This document shows positions 26,732-35,448 of a stretch of 64,000 nt of DNA, piece by piece. The DNA comes from CALHRB01 sp964473465. Lineage in GTDB: Bacteria > Bacteroidota > Ignavibacteria > Kapaibacteriales > UBA2268. How positions within the stretch are numbered: position 1 is the first letter of the stretch; the number at the start of each line of letters is the position of its first letter. The stretch spans positions 1 through 64,000 of the forward strand of contig CAYYPE010000013.1 in NCBI GenBank assembly GCA_964473465.1, read 5' to 3'. A program made the translations under genes and the position numbers. Under the pieces are notes generated by a model that saw only the letters and a program-made list of their open reading frames with translations, searched no databases and was not told the DNA's origin.

Positions 26732-29170
26732 ATGAACAAAGTCCTGAGCTTTTTATTGATTTTTGTTGTTACTGTGATATCAGCATTATCACAAACAACT
26801 CAACGCTCTTTTTTGCATTATTATCAGCTAAGGAATATTTCCCAGTCAGCTCCGTCAGCCTTCAAGTTTGGTCTTTACGGATTTGAAAATCCAGCTGTAA
26901 CATCTTATTTGCATGATAATGATTATCTGCTGCTCTATTCACAGAATTTTAATTCGAGCATCAATGATTATAATTGGGGCTTTTTCTCAGGTTCACCTTT
27001 TGGTGGTTCAGGATTATTATATACCCGAGCAGGTGATAATTCGGTTGTTGATTATAGATTATCTTTTGCCTTCGGAGACAGAAATTTAGCATTAGGACTT
27101 GGTTATGGTTTCGTAGGTGGAGATAAGAGTTTCTTTGGACGAAGTAATACAATACATGCAGGGCTGCTTTCACGTTCGAACCCATATTTATCAATCGGCA
27201 TATCTGGCACTTTCGCTTTGGACAAGAATGAATATGAAACAGTATATGAATTAGCTTTCAGACCAATAAAAAATTATCCCTTAACATTTTTCGGGGATAT
27301 GGCATTATTCAACAATCAGAATTTAGAAGCAGCGGAATGGAGTGCTGGCGTTTCATTTGAAGTAATTGATGGATTAAGATTAAATGGTAGGTATTTTAAA
27401 GATAAAACAGTAGCACTTGGTGTGGATTTGAGCTTTGGAAAATTTGGAGTTGCGACTTCGGGGCTAAGAAATCAGGATAATGATTATTCAAAATATACAT
27501 TTGCTTTGAGGTTTGGAGCAGAAGACAGAACAATTATCAAAGATATTTTTGTTCCTGAGAAAGAATTCATAAAGTTAGACCTGAGCGGACCGGTCAAATA
27601 TCAGAGATTTGCCTTCCTTGATAATTCCCTGACATTACTCAATATTCTCAAAACGATAGAATCAGCAAGAAAAAACGAAAATGTGTCGGGATTAGTAATA
27701 AATGCTACAACACTTGCAGCCAATAGAGCCATACTCTGGGAAATAAGGGACAAATTAGAAGAATTTAGAAACTCTGGAAAAAAAGTAATAATATTCATTG
27801 AAAATGCGGACATAAATCTTTATCATTTTGCTTCAGTTGCAGATAAAATTATAATAGACCCGCTGGGAATGATTTCATTAGAGGGTTATATCCTTGGCAG
27901 GAGTTTTTATAAAGATTTACTATCAAAGGCAGGTATTGGTTTCGAGGAAATCAGACTCTTTAAATACAAATCTGCTTATGAAAATTTTGCCCGGGATAAG
28001 ATGTCAGATGCAGACAAGGAACAAAGACAGAAAATTGTTGATGATTGGTTGCAAATTGCGAGCAATGACATAGAAAGAAGCAGAAAAATCAGTGCATCTG
28101 ACTTCAAAAAATTAATGGACGACAAAATGATTTATTTTTCTAATTCCATTTTGCAAAATAACCTTGCAGACGGAACCGGAAGATGGACAGATGCTGATTC
28201 GATTGTTAAAAAGATGTATCCCGAGATTAAAAATTTGTCTTCATCAAGCAGATTAACCGATTCCAAAAAACCTTTTGATGATAAATGGAGTTCCCAGAAA
28301 AATTATATAGCTGTTGTTTATGCTATAGGTGAATGTGCTATGGAAAGCGGAATCAAAGCACGTTCACTTGTGAATACACTTAAATCGGCTATTTCTAATC
28401 CTAATATTAAAGCAGTTGTTTTGCGAGTTGACTCTCCGGGAGGCGATGCAATGGCTTCTGATTATATTTCGGAGGTGATGCGAGAAAATAAAGATAAAAA
28501 ACCGATAATAGTATCTCAGGGTTCAGTTGCTGGATCGGGCGGATATTGGCTTTCGATGTATGGTTCCAGTATTATTTCAACGCCAATGACAATAACCGGC
28601 TCAATTGGAGTCATAGCTGGATGGCTTTATGATAAGGGTTTGAAAGATAGTATTGGTGTTAGCACAGATTTTGTTAAAGTAGGAAAATATGCTGATTTAG
28701 GTTTTTCATACAGTCTTCCCCTGATAGGTATAGGTATGCCGGTCAGAAACTTAAATGATGATGAAAGAAGACAATACGAAAATTTGATTAAGGATGGATA
28801 TTCAGAATTCATAAGAAAGGTAGCAGATGGAAGGAAAAAAGATACCAGTAATATCGAAAAGGTAGCACAAGGACGTGTTTGGAGCGGATTTGAAGCAATT
28901 AAGCTCGGACTTGTTGATTCACTCGGCGGATTAGATCTGTCAGTGAGAGTAGCAGCAGAAAGGGCAGGTATTCAAAAAGAAGATTATGATATAATTGAAT
29001 TGCCAAAGCCCGGGATTATGGATTTTGCGGCTTTGCTGTCGAGATTAATTGGAACAGATGTAAGTAAAGAGGATAAGCATACACGATTTTTAAAATTTAT
29101 GACAGAAAACAATGGTAAGATAATACCAATGATGCCAGTTGACCTCTTTGAGGAAATCACCGGAGATTAA
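26732..29170 (+). CDS. sppA: Signal peptide peptidase SppA with barrel-like N-terminal extension
   Basis: An 812-residue protein with tandem SppA/S49 domains. The signal peptide (about 1-20, ending SALSQ) leads into about 250 residues of alternating aromatic/Gly strands (about 25-275, e.g. LALGLGYGFVGGDKSFFGRS), resembling a small outer-membrane barrel. The protease follows, with likely catalytic Lys413 (FKYKSAYENFARDKM) and Ser602 (GSVAGSGGYW), preceded by VDSPGGDAMASDY and followed by TITGSIGVIAGW. This is the Lys/Ser dyad layout of long SppA. E. coli SppA is about 618 residues and lacks the extension. The normal role is degrading cleaved signal peptides at the inner membrane; here an outer-membrane or periplasmic location is possible. 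AAGGA precedes the ATG. Confidence 0.9.
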   Translation: MNKVLSFLLIFVVTVISALSQTTQRSFLHYYQLRNISQSAPSAFKFGLYGFENPAVTSYLHDNDYLLLYSQNFNSSINDYNWGFFSGSPFGGSGLLYTRAGDNSVVDYRLSFAFGDRNLALGLGYGFVGGDKSFFGRSNTIHAGLLSRSNPYLSIGISGTFALDKNEYETVYELAFRPIKNYPLTFFGDMALFNNQNLEAAEWSAGVSFEVIDGLRLNGRYFKDKTVALGVDLSFGKFGVATSGLRNQDNDYSKYTFALRFGAEDRTIIKDIFVPEKEFIKLDLSGPVKYQRFAFLDNSLTLLNILKTIESARKNENVSGLVINATTLAANRAILWEIRDKLEEFRNSGKKVIIFIENADINLYHFASVADKIIIDPLGMISLEGYILGRSFYKDLLSKAGIGFEEIRLFKYKSAYENFARDKMSDADKEQRQKIVDDWLQIASNDIERSRKISASDFKKLMDDKMIYFSNSILQNNLADGTGRWTDADSIVKKMYPEIKNLSSSSRLTDSKKPFDDKWSSQKNYIAVVYAIGECAMESGIKARSLVNTLKSAISNPNIKAVVLRVDSPGGDAMASDYISEVMRENKDKKPIIVSQGSVAGSGGYWLSMYGSSIISTPMTITGSIGVIAGWLYDKGLKDSIGVSTDFVKVGKYADLGFSYSLPLIGIGMPVRNLNDDERRQYENLIKDGYSEFIRKVADGRKKDTSNIEKVAQGRVWSGFEAIKLGLVDSLGGLDLSVRVAAERAGIQKEDYDIIELPKPGIMDFAALLSRLIGTDVSKEDKHTRFLKFMTENNGKIIPMMPVDLFEEITGD

Positions 29171-29195
29171 AAAATCAGAAATATTTGAATTAAAT

Positions 29196-29228
29196 AAACC
29201 CTGCTGTTGAAGTAGGGTTTGTTTTTTT
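29196..29228 (+). terminator. Rho-independent terminator after sppA
   Basis: The stem AAACCCTGC / GTAGGGTTT (one G-T pair) is followed by GTTTTTTT. It starts 26 bases past the sppA stop. Confidence 0.82.
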
Positions 29229-29296
29229 GCAACACGCCTAATACAAATAAAATTAGCAAATTGTTAGCTTATCAAACCATTAATAAATTACAAAAC

Positions 29297-29315
29297 AAAT
29301 ACTTATGAAGTATTT
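29297..29315. promoter_or_regulatory. Perfect palindrome upstream of CBS gene
   Basis: The inverted repeat AAATACTT-ATG-AAGTATTT (8-base arms, 3-base spacer) lies about 70 bases before the CBS-protein start, in the leader of the transporter/two-component locus. It could be an operator or a weak hairpin. No second copy is seen. Confidence 0.3.
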
Positions 29316-29382
29316 TTATTGTAGTCAATTTCTGATAAAAATTAAAGATAAATAGTAATTTACCAAAATAAAAGAGGAAAAA

Positions 29383-29949
29383 ATGTATAGAAAACTTGTC
29401 AAAGAATTAATGATTCCTGTTGCACAGTATCCAACCGTTCATCAGGAAAGCACAATGTATGATGCATTAGTAGCATTGAGCAAAGCAAATCAGAATATAC
29501 CCGAAAAGCAACAAAATTATAGGGCTGTTTTAGTCAGAGATGATATGGGGAAAATAGTAGGGAAAATCGGTTATGTGGCATTTTTAAAAGCATTAGAACC
29601 TAAATATCAAAAATTCTTTGACACAGAAAAGCTATCTCGATTAACTTTAAGCAACAATTTTATTGACTCAATGATAGAGAGCTATGATCTATGGATGGAT
29701 GACCCAATTGATTTATGCTCGATTGCGGCAAGCACAAAATGTCAAGAAATAATGCAACCAATTGAGCAAAGAATTGAAGAAAACGAGACAATTGCACAGG
29801 CTATACATAAGTTAATAATGTGGCAAACATTGTCTATACTTGTATCAAAAGGTGATGAAATAGTGGGGATAATCAGATTATCAGATATATATGATTCAAT
29901 TGAACACTATATAATACACTCATGTAATAAAAACAAGAAAGGGACTTAA
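29383..29949 (+). CDS. CBS-domain-pair protein
   Basis: A 188-residue cytoplasmic protein made of two CBS motifs: the first about residues 7-70 (LMIPVAQYPTVHQESTMYDA, then MGKIVGKIGYVAFL), the second about 120-180 (IMQPIEQRIEENETI, then GDEIVGIIRLSDIYDSI). CBS pairs usually bind adenosine nucleotides and regulate a partner enzyme or transporter. The stop codon overlaps the start of the receiver-SLC13 gene by one base (TAATG), so the two are translationally coupled. It probably senses energy state for the transport system; that role is inferred. A GAGG ribosome site precedes the ATG. Confidence 0.85.
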   Translation: MYRKLVKELMIPVAQYPTVHQESTMYDALVALSKANQNIPEKQQNYRAVLVRDDMGKIVGKIGYVAFLKALEPKYQKFFDTEKLSRLTLSNNFIDSMIESYDLWMDDPIDLCSIAASTKCQEIMQPIEQRIEENETIAQAIHKLIMWQTLSILVSKGDEIVGIIRLSDIYDSIEHYIIHSCNKNKKGT

Positions 29950-31730
29950 TGCCAAAATTATTAATTATTGATGATGAGAAAGACTTTCTTGAGTCTATAA
30001 CCAAGAGATTAGAAATAAGGAATTATCAGGTTATCTCGAAAGATTCTGGAAAGGATATTGAAAAATTAATTAAGCAGGAAAAAGATATAGACGTAGTTAT
30101 TCTGGACTTAAAGATGCCAGACGTGCCCGGAGAGGAAGTGCTACGAAGGATAAAAGCTCAAAATCCCAATATACAGGTAATTATATTAACGGGACATGGT
30201 TCGACGGAATCGGCAGTACAAATGGCAAAGCTTGATGCTTTCACATACCTTCAAAAACCAGCGGAAATTGATAAGTTAATTAGAATTATTGATGATGCTC
30301 GTGCGAAAGCAAAACTATTAATTTCCGAAAAAGAAGGAGAGACAAAAGAAACAAATTGGAAAAAGACTCTATTGTATGTTTCAATTTCTCTTGCAGCAGG
30401 TATATTAATCTATTTGATACCATTTGAGGGTATACCAGAAAGGGCACACAAATTTTTAGCGTTATTAATTACTGTTGTGTTATTATGGGTAACTGAAGCT
30501 GTTCCAATTGGAGTAACGGCATTCCTTGTTGGTGGAGGATTAGTACTGTTCGGGATTCAAAAACCTGAAGCAGCATGGGAACCATACGCTAACCCGGCAG
30601 TAATGTTTGTTTTGATGATTATAATGTTTGGAGTAATCCTCAATGAAGTTGGAATAGCTAAACGTTTGTTGCATTATGCGATAAAAATTGCTGGAACAAA
30701 TGTGCTGAGATTTAGTTTAGTAGTAGCAATTGTATCGTCATTTGCATCTACTATTTTTCATGATGCTACAATAACAATAATATTCTTGTTTGCAGTGATA
30801 CCAGTGTTTTACAAGATGGGTATCACAGCTGAAAAGTCTAACAATTTTTCTAAATTTTTTACAATTATGATTCCCTTGACGGCTTCAGCAGGCGGATTTG
30901 GTACAATACTTGGTGGAGGAAGAAATCCTATTGCTGTTGATTTTATTGAAAAGTATATTGGAATTCATATAGGATTTCTTGACTGGATGGTAATACAAAT
31001 GCCAATTGTAATCTTTGCATCAATTGCAACATGGGCTGTGTGCTGGATAATTATGCCACCAAAAGTAAAAGAATTCCCTGCAGAGATAAAAACAGATAAA
31101 ATGCCACCAATGACAAGAAACGAGAAAGGAGTTGTACTCATATTTGGTTTGGCATTTATATTCTGGACATTATCTGATTTCACCCATCTGCATGTTAGTG
31201 TAGTTGCAGCTTTGGCTTTAATAGCAATTTTCAGTTTTAAATTTGTAACGATCAAAACAGCTATACAGAAGTTTTCATGGGAGGCATGGCTTGTATTTGG
31301 AGCAGGAGTGTCTTTAGGTGTTGCAATGCTTGAAACCGGAGCAGGCAAATGGCTTGCAGATCAGTTCTTCCCATTGATTAAAGATCAGCCAACAATTGTG
31401 GTATATTATAGTATTGCACTTTTTGCTTCAACTATAACCAGCTTTATGAGCAATTCAGCAGCCACAGCCTTATGCCTGCCTATATTAGACCCAATGTCGG
31501 TTGAAATTGGATTGAACAGGTTATATACTGCAATGAGCCTTCCGGTAACAACATCTTTTGTTTTTTTGGTAATTGGATGCCCACCAACGATTATTTCTTA
31601 TAGCACCGGATATTTCAGACAAATTGATTTTGTTAAAGTGGCTATTCCATTTGCATTGATTTTGTGTGCTGTGATAGTAGTCTTTATGGCTGTGTACTGG
31701 CCAATAATTTTTCCAATATTAGGGTATTAA
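29949..31730 (+). CDS. Response-regulator receiver domain fused to SLC13/DASS anion transporter
   Basis: A 593-residue fusion. Residues about 1-122 are a complete receiver: IIDDE pocket, phospho-acceptor Asp53 (VVILDLKMPD), Thr81 and Lys103 (LQKPAEI). After a charged linker (about 123-140) come about 11 transmembrane helices of the divalent anion:sodium symporter family (about 140-590). The two substrate/sodium motifs are GGGRNPIA (from Gly322) and MSNSAATALCLPI (Ser501-Asn502-Ser503). SLC13 proteins import sulfate or di/tricarboxylates with sodium; which one applies is not readable here. An intact receiver covalently attached to the transporter suggests that phosphorylation gates transport. 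The kinase is encoded two genes downstream. Confidence 0.9.
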   Translation: MPKLLIIDDEKDFLESITKRLEIRNYQVISKDSGKDIEKLIKQEKDIDVVILDLKMPDVPGEEVLRRIKAQNPNIQVIILTGHGSTESAVQMAKLDAFTYLQKPAEIDKLIRIIDDARAKAKLLISEKEGETKETNWKKTLLYVSISLAAGILIYLIPFEGIPERAHKFLALLITVVLLWVTEAVPIGVTAFLVGGGLVLFGIQKPEAAWEPYANPAVMFVLMIIMFGVILNEVGIAKRLLHYAIKIAGTNVLRFSLVVAIVSSFASTIFHDATITIIFLFAVIPVFYKMGITAEKSNNFSKFFTIMIPLTASAGGFGTILGGGRNPIAVDFIEKYIGIHIGFLDWMVIQMPIVIFASIATWAVCWIIMPPKVKEFPAEIKTDKMPPMTRNEKGVVLIFGLAFIFWTLSDFTHLHVSVVAALALIAIFSFKFVTIKTAIQKFSWEAWLVFGAGVSLGVAMLETGAGKWLADQFFPLIKDQPTIVVYYSIALFASTITSFMSNSAATALCLPILDPMSVEIGLNRLYTAMSLPVTTSFVFLVIGCPPTIISYSTGYFRQIDFVKVAIPFALILCAVIVVFMAVYWPIIFPILGY

Positions 31731-31740
31731 ATCTAAAATT

Positions 31741-32163
31741 ATGAAAGTAATCAGATTATTAATAGTAGATGATGAAATTGATTTTTTGGATACTATAACT
31801 ACAAGGATGGAACTGAGGGGCTTTGAGGTATCGAAAGCCCCTGATGGTATCAAAGCATTAGAACTGATTGAAAAAAATCCTTTTGATGTAGTCATACTTG
31901 ACTTAAAAATGCCGGGAATAGACGGGGAGGAAGTTCTCGAAAAAATAAAGAAAAAGAAAAAAAATACAGAAGTTATAATTTTATCCGCACATGGCTCGGA
32001 GGAAGTTGCCTCGAGAACAATGGAGCTTGGTGCTTTTTGTTACATAACAAAACCAATTGAAATCGAAAAGTTAATATCTGTTATTAAATTAGCTCTTGAA
32101 GCTGGTAGAAAAAAAACAAAATCAAACTCGCTTGATGATTTTATCAATGAAGACATTGATTAA
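31741..32163 (+). CDS. Single-domain response regulator
   Basis: A 140-residue stand-alone receiver with a short charged tail and no output domain. The acidic pocket is VDDE, the phospho-acceptor Asp54 (VVILDLKMPG), with Ser82 and Lys104 (TKPIEI). Ser82 replaces the commoner Thr and still fits receiver chemistry. It closely resembles the receiver of the preceding fusion protein (shared ILDLKMP and GEEVL segments), so one probably arose from the other by duplication. It lies ten bases after the fusion gene and 29 bases before the kinase. It may act as a phosphate sink or shuttle between kinase and transporter. Confidence 0.9.
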   Translation: MKVIRLLIVDDEIDFLDTITTRMELRGFEVSKAPDGIKALELIEKNPFDVVILDLKMPGIDGEEVLEKIKKKKKNTEVIILSAHGSEEVASRTMELGAFCYITKPIEIEKLISVIKLALEAGRKKTKSNSLDDFINEDID

Positions 32164-32192
32164 AATTAATTTATGGTTCTAAGTTCAAAAAT

Positions 32193-33908
32193 ATGAAAAA
32201 AGCTGAACCAAAAGAATATTTTGAAAAGCTCACAAGTGAGTTAATAGATAATCCCAACACAAGGAAAATGTTTTCTTCTTTGCGAAGAAATTATTTTATT
32301 CGTTTGATATTGATATATATACTTCCACTTTTTATTTTGATTTCTTATTTCTTCTATCAATATAATCATTTAATGACAAAAAGCAGAGAACAGCATCTTA
32401 TCTCGATAGCCGAAAGCAAATCTAGATTGATGGATATATATCTTATCGAAAGATTGATAAATGTGATTAATTCAATAGAGCGACCTGAATTGATTTATCC
32501 ATTAGACTCAATAAAACTTGATAATATATTGAAGGATTTGAAAAAACAAAGCGATGCGTTTATTGATATTGGCTATTTTGATACAACTTCTGTTCAAATA
32601 TTGTATTCCGGACCTTTAACACAATTGAAGAACAAGGACTATTCAAACGAAAAATGGTATCAAGAATTGAAATCCGGCACAAAAAAATATGTTATAACTG
32701 ATATATATCTTGGTTTCAGAAAGGCACCTCACTTTACCATTGGCATAAAGAAAATTGATAAGAATAAAATATATTTTTTCAGAATTTCAATTGACCCCCA
32801 AATAATTTACAGTTACATGACTTCAACAGAAAAAGCTAAAGATGTTGATATTTTGATTATAAATGATTCTGGTATATATCAATTAGTTCCAAAAGAATTA
32901 TCTGAACCAATAATAAAATCACCATTTCAGATTCCGCATGATAACTTGCTCGGGGTCAGCGAATATGAAATAAATAACAAAACGAGAAAATTTGCATATT
33001 CGCGGTTAAATGAAGTAAACTGGGCAGTTGTAACAATAGAAAAAGAAGAATATGTCCAGTCATTTTTTAATCAACAAATTACATTACTAATTGTTTCATC
33101 ATCGGTTATTTTGCTTCTGATGCTTGTAATATTTTTCAGATCAAAAAATATCGTAGAAATCGAAAAAGAGAGGATACTTGTAAGACTACAACTTGAACAT
33201 GCCTCCAAACTTGCTACAGTTGGTGAATTAGCATCAGGAATTGCTCATGAAATTGGTAATCCATTAAATATAATTGCAAACGAGATTGGTTTGATGCAGG
33301 ATTTGGCAGACCCAAAATTTGGTTATGATCTTAAAATCGAAGATTTGGAAGCTCATTTCAAAAAAATCAATTCTGCAATCTATCGAATTAAGGATATTAA
33401 TAAAAAACTGTTAACATTCGTAAGGCAAAGAGATGAAAAAGACACATGGGTTAATGTTAATGAATTAATTGATGACCTTGTCAGTGGATTTTTTGAAAGA
33501 GAGTTAAAAATTGATAATATAACAATTACAAGAAAATTAAATCAGAATATACCTGAAATTCTCACATCGAGCAACCAGTTGAGACAGGTAATAATCAATC
33601 TGATTAATAATGCTCACGATGCAATAAAATCCGGAGGAGAAATCAAAATATCAACAGATTTAAATGATAATTCAGTAATAATTAAAATTGAAGATAATGG
33701 TTGCGGAATGACCGAAGAACAACTCAGCAAAATTTTTCTGCCATTTTATACTACAAAACCAACAGGAAAAGGTACCGGCCTGGGGTTATCGGTAAGCTAT
33801 TCAATAGTAAAGAATCTTGGCGGTTCAATAGAAGTGAAAAGCAAGCTCAACGAAGGGGCGGAATTTACAATAATAATACCAATGACAAAAAGTAAGGATA
33901 ATGTTTAA
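32193..33908 (+). CDS. Cache-domain sensor histidine kinase
   Basis: A 571-residue membrane kinase. Two transmembrane helices (about 37-57 and 296-315) flank an extracytoplasmic Cache-like domain (about 58-292, with NEKWYQELKSGTKKYVIT and APHFTIGIKK). The cytoplasmic part has a HisKA domain with phospho-acceptor His352 (GELASGIAHEIGNPLNII). The HATPase domain has the N box INLINNAHDAI, G1 EDNGCGM, F box FLPFYTTK and G2 GKGTGLGLS. It resembles the NtrB/DctB class. Cache sensors bind small ligands such as carboxylates, so it may sense the transporter's substrate. It is the only kinase in the window and the obvious phosphodonor for the two receivers upstream. Confidence 0.92.
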   Translation: MKKAEPKEYFEKLTSELIDNPNTRKMFSSLRRNYFIRLILIYILPLFILISYFFYQYNHLMTKSREQHLISIAESKSRLMDIYLIERLINVINSIERPELIYPLDSIKLDNILKDLKKQSDAFIDIGYFDTTSVQILYSGPLTQLKNKDYSNEKWYQELKSGTKKYVITDIYLGFRKAPHFTIGIKKIDKNKIYFFRISIDPQIIYSYMTSTEKAKDVDILIINDSGIYQLVPKELSEPIIKSPFQIPHDNLLGVSEYEINNKTRKFAYSRLNEVNWAVVTIEKEEYVQSFFNQQITLLIVSSSVILLLMLVIFFRSKNIVEIEKERILVRLQLEHASKLATVGELASGIAHEIGNPLNIIANEIGLMQDLADPKFGYDLKIEDLEAHFKKINSAIYRIKDINKKLLTFVRQRDEKDTWVNVNELIDDLVSGFFERELKIDNITITRKLNQNIPEILTSSNQLRQVIINLINNAHDAIKSGGEIKISTDLNDNSVIIKIEDNGCGMTEEQLSKIFLPFYTTKPTGKGTGLGLSVSYSIVKNLGGSIEVKSKLNEGAEFTIIIPMTKSKDNV

Positions 33909-34029
33909 AAAAGAAGCACAGAATGGTTACATTAGAATATTAGTTATTGTGATAGCAAGTTAATTATTATATTTTTAAAATCATTGCTCAAGGTTTGTAT
34001 AGTTTTTTTTTAATTAATTGGAGAGAAAG

Positions 34030-34326
34030 ATGATATTATTGAAAAGGATAGCTCACACATTGCTGTATTTATCGTTTATCTTTTTTCCTTCTTATTTAGC
34101 ATTAGCTCACGGAGGTGAGGGCGAACCAATTCCAGACAAAGTTCCACTGGATCAACTATCTGGAATAACATTATGGTTAGCACAGCTTTATAATGATGAA
34201 AAAGTGTTGTTTGCAATACTGGTAACAGTTACAATGGGAATTTTTGGCTTAATATTAGGGGTGTTAACTGATTTATTTCTAAAGATATTTGGACTGGATG
34301 TTTCAAAAATTGCACATCACGAATAG
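34030..34326 (+). CDS. Small membrane protein upstream of TauE/SafE permease
   Basis: A 98-residue protein counted from ATG 34030, which has GGAGAG at good spacing; a TTG at 34018 would add four residues but overlaps this ribosome site. A signal peptide or first helix (about 5-25) is followed by a His/Gly/Glu motif, AHGGEGEPIPD. A second transmembrane helix (about 62-85, LFAILVTVTMGIFGLILGV) leads to a short C-terminus ending in IAHHE. No family name recognised. It ends 12 bases before the permease gene. It is likely a subunit of that permease, and the histidines could bind metal; both are inference. Confidence 0.7.
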   Translation: MILLKRIAHTLLYLSFIFFPSYLALAHGGEGEPIPDKVPLDQLSGITLWLAQLYNDEKVLFAILVTVTMGIFGLILGVLTDLFLKIFGLDVSKIAHHE

Positions 34327-34338
34327 GGAGGGGAAAAA

Positions 34339-35370
34339 ATGGATATATTCAATATTTACTTACCAATTGCACAGCAAAATTTCAGCGTTCTGCTACTTGT
34401 AACAATCGGTTTTTGTGTAGGTGTTCTCGGAGGTTTTTTTGGTGTGGGCGGTGCTTGGATTGTAACACCAGCGCTTAATATATTCGGATTTCCAATGGCT
34501 TATGCTATTGGCACAGACTTTGCCCATATCTTCGGAAAATCAATAGTATCAACCAAAAAACATAATAAAATGGGAAATGTTGATTGGAAGCTTGGTGCAT
34601 TTACTATCTTAGGAACGATACCGGGGGTTGAATTCGGGGCTCAAATCATAATGTATCTGGAAAAAATCGGATTGGTTGAATCAACTGTCAGATGGGTCTA
34701 TATTTGCATGTTAATAGCACTTGGAAGCTTTATGATATATGATTATGCGGTAATAAGAAAGAGGAAAGAAATAGCAGCAAAAAATGGAATAATAAGCAAT
34801 AAGAAATCGTTGGTTGAAAAAATCAGAGATATTAAAATTCCTCCTGTTATTCAATTTCCAAGGTCAAATATATCATCATTGTCGTTATGGACTATTATTT
34901 TTATATTTTTCATGGTAGGAACCATATCAGGCTTTCTTGGTGTTGGTGGTGGTTTCATTGTGATGCCCACCCTTATTTATATATTTGGATTGCCGACTGC
35001 AATTGCTGTTGGAACAGATCTGTTTATAGTGATGCTTGATGGTGCATACGGTTGCTTTACATATTCATTAAAAGGCAGAACGGATATAATTGCAGCGGTA
35101 TTAATGCTTATAGGTGCAGCAATTGGGGCTCAAATAGGTGTTACAGCTGTTAAATACATCCGAGGATATGGTATCAGATTATTATTTGCTTTGATGATAC
35201 TTTGTGCAGCAAGTTCATTAGTTATCAAACAAATTCAGGTTGAGTTTAATATTACTGAGTTGAAGCCTGTTTCAGGTGTTATAATAATGGCAGCTGCAAT
35301 TTTAATGTGCACCATTATAACATATAAATTAATATCCTCGGCATACAAAGAAAAGAAAATGTATGGCTAA
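34339..35370 (+). CDS. TauE/SafE-family (sulfite exporter-type) permease
   Basis: A 343-residue inner-membrane protein of the TauE/SafE (DUF81) family. It has two homologous halves, each with the signature glycine-rich helix: GFCVGVLGGFFGVGGAWIVT (about 24-43) and ISGFLGVGGGFIVMPTLIYI (about 195-215). About eight to nine transmembrane helices are predicted, with a charged cytoplasmic loop (about 135-180). Family members export sulfite, sulfoacetate or related sulfonates, or import sulfate; the substrate here is not determined. A strong GGGAGGGG ribosome site precedes the ATG. It follows the kinase and small membrane protein, and a terminator-like hairpin follows it. Confidence 0.88.
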   Translation: MDIFNIYLPIAQQNFSVLLLVTIGFCVGVLGGFFGVGGAWIVTPALNIFGFPMAYAIGTDFAHIFGKSIVSTKKHNKMGNVDWKLGAFTILGTIPGVEFGAQIIMYLEKIGLVESTVRWVYICMLIALGSFMIYDYAVIRKRKEIAAKNGIISNKKSLVEKIRDIKIPPVIQFPRSNISSLSLWTIIFIFFMVGTISGFLGVGGGFIVMPTLIYIFGLPTAIAVGTDLFIVMLDGAYGCFTYSLKGRTDIIAAVLMLIGAAIGAQIGVTAVKYIRGYGIRLLFALMILCAASSLVIKQIQVEFNITELKPVSGVIIMAAAILMCTIITYKLISSAYKEKKMYG

Positions 35371-35390
35371 TTGAATCATTATTATTCTCG

Positions 35391-35448
35391 GCTGTCAAAT
35401 AAAATTGAGATATAATCAGTCTTAAATGTGTTTGACAGCTTTTTTTTT
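35391..35448 (+). terminator. Terminator or attenuator between permease and PEP-synthase-like gene
   Basis: The 9-base stem GCTGTCAAA (35391-35399) / TTTGACAGC (35431-35439) has a 31-base loop and is followed at once by nine T residues (35440-35448). The next gene's ATG begins directly after the T tract. It could end the upstream operon or act as a conditional attenuator for the next gene. Confidence 0.7.
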
